A DNA stretch of 21,077 nucleotides from CAYFQH01 sp964345215 (GTDB taxonomy: Bacteria; Bacillota; Clostridia; Christensenellales; Aristaeellaceae), in contig CAYFQH010000034.1 of assembly GCA_964345215.1 (NCBI GenBank), forward strand, positions 1-21,077, given 5' to 3'. Of this stretch, positions 20,914-21,077 are shown one piece after another (positions within the stretch are counted from its first letter, which is position 1; each line of letters begins with the position of its first letter). A program made the translations under genes and the position numbers. The notes beneath the pieces are model-generated. The model ran no database searches. It saw only the letters and a list, made by a program, of their open reading frames with translations, and had not been told where the DNA came from.

Positions 20914-21077
20914 TTCTGCGTTCCTTCCATCATCCGAAAAAAGAGTTTCCTTAAGTTTCGAGTGCAAAGGAGATTTAGAATCAAAACACATATCTATAAA
21001 ACGACGCATTTCTTCTTTCTCTGGTACTGTCAAATTAAGTTCGCAACTTTGGACTCCGCGTACCATGTCATGCTGCC
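19431..21077. mobile_element. End of an integrated element (large-serine-recombinase type)
   Basis: The recombinase gene marks an integrative element, phage or transposon extending beyond the right edge. Its left boundary is probably near the 3' end of the recombinase gene (roughly 19430-19475), because large serine integrases often sit beside their attachment site and DNA to the left is ordinary chromosome with the C69 gene. The other end is outside the window, so no att repeat can be shown. Boundaries given are estimates. Confidence 0.55.

Noticed and set aside
1..21077. CRISPR array, defence island or secondary-metabolite cluster
   Set aside because: No regularly spaced direct repeats and no genes typical of such systems; apart from the recombinase end the content is ordinary chromosome.

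Overview
The window looks like chromosome from a low-to-mid G+C anaerobic member of the Bacillota (Clostridia-like). Signs of this are strong AGGAGG-type ribosome binding sites, TTGACA/TATAAT promoters with 16-17 bp spacers, a long-form ribosome hibernation factor, DUF1292 and DUF4180 proteins, AhrC/ArgR-type operators, and an EtfAB-linked lactate dehydrogenase with a ferredoxin domain as found in acetogens and other clostridia. I cannot name the species from sequence alone. I found no tRNA, rRNA or CRISPR array.

Layout, left to right. Nearly all genes lie on the minus strand, so transcription runs right to left. Positions 1-3972 hold an EstA-type esterase, hpf, uvrC and a divergent DUF4180 gene. 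Positions 4005-6994 hold a DUF1292 protein with a Cys/His-rich insert, an SDR oxidoreductase and HAD phosphatase pair preceded by a structured leader, and a two-helix zinc-ribbon membrane protein. Positions 7149-9577 hold a sugar-phosphate isomerase/epimerase-like TIM barrel and a DEAD-box RNA helicase with a leader of about 210 nt. Positions 9876-12241 are argF and argG, with a near-consensus argG promoter flanked by ARG-box-like sites. Positions 12409-15801 are a tight lctBCD-type operon (etfB, etfA with two 4Fe-4S motifs, FAD-dependent 2-hydroxyacid dehydrogenase). A divergent maltose/galactoside acetyltransferase gene follows at 15988, then a GyrI-like protein gene and an exported C69 dipeptidase gene. 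From about 19430 to the right edge the DNA belongs to a mobile element, represented by a large serine recombinase.

How it fits together. The lct operon probably oxidises lactate to pyruvate by flavin-based electron confurcation, using reduced ferredoxin to help reduce NAD+. argG and argF are consecutive steps of arginine synthesis in reverse gene order (ArgF makes citrulline, ArgG uses it) and are probably co-controlled by arginine. The remaining genes are housekeeping or small-molecule functions with their own promoters and terminators.

The best leads for something undescribed are: (1) the recombinase reading frame runs through an intrinsic terminator at its 3' end, suggesting a hybrid attachment-site junction; (2) the metal-ligand-like insert in the DUF1292 protein; (3) an 18-bp hairpin in the hpf leader beside the ribosome binding site; (4) a branched, riboswitch-like leader before the HAD-SDR pair; (5) a terminator-like structure in the long leader of the DEAD-box helicase gene, which also lacks an obvious Shine-Dalgarno sequence. 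No complete new multi-gene system is evident in the window.
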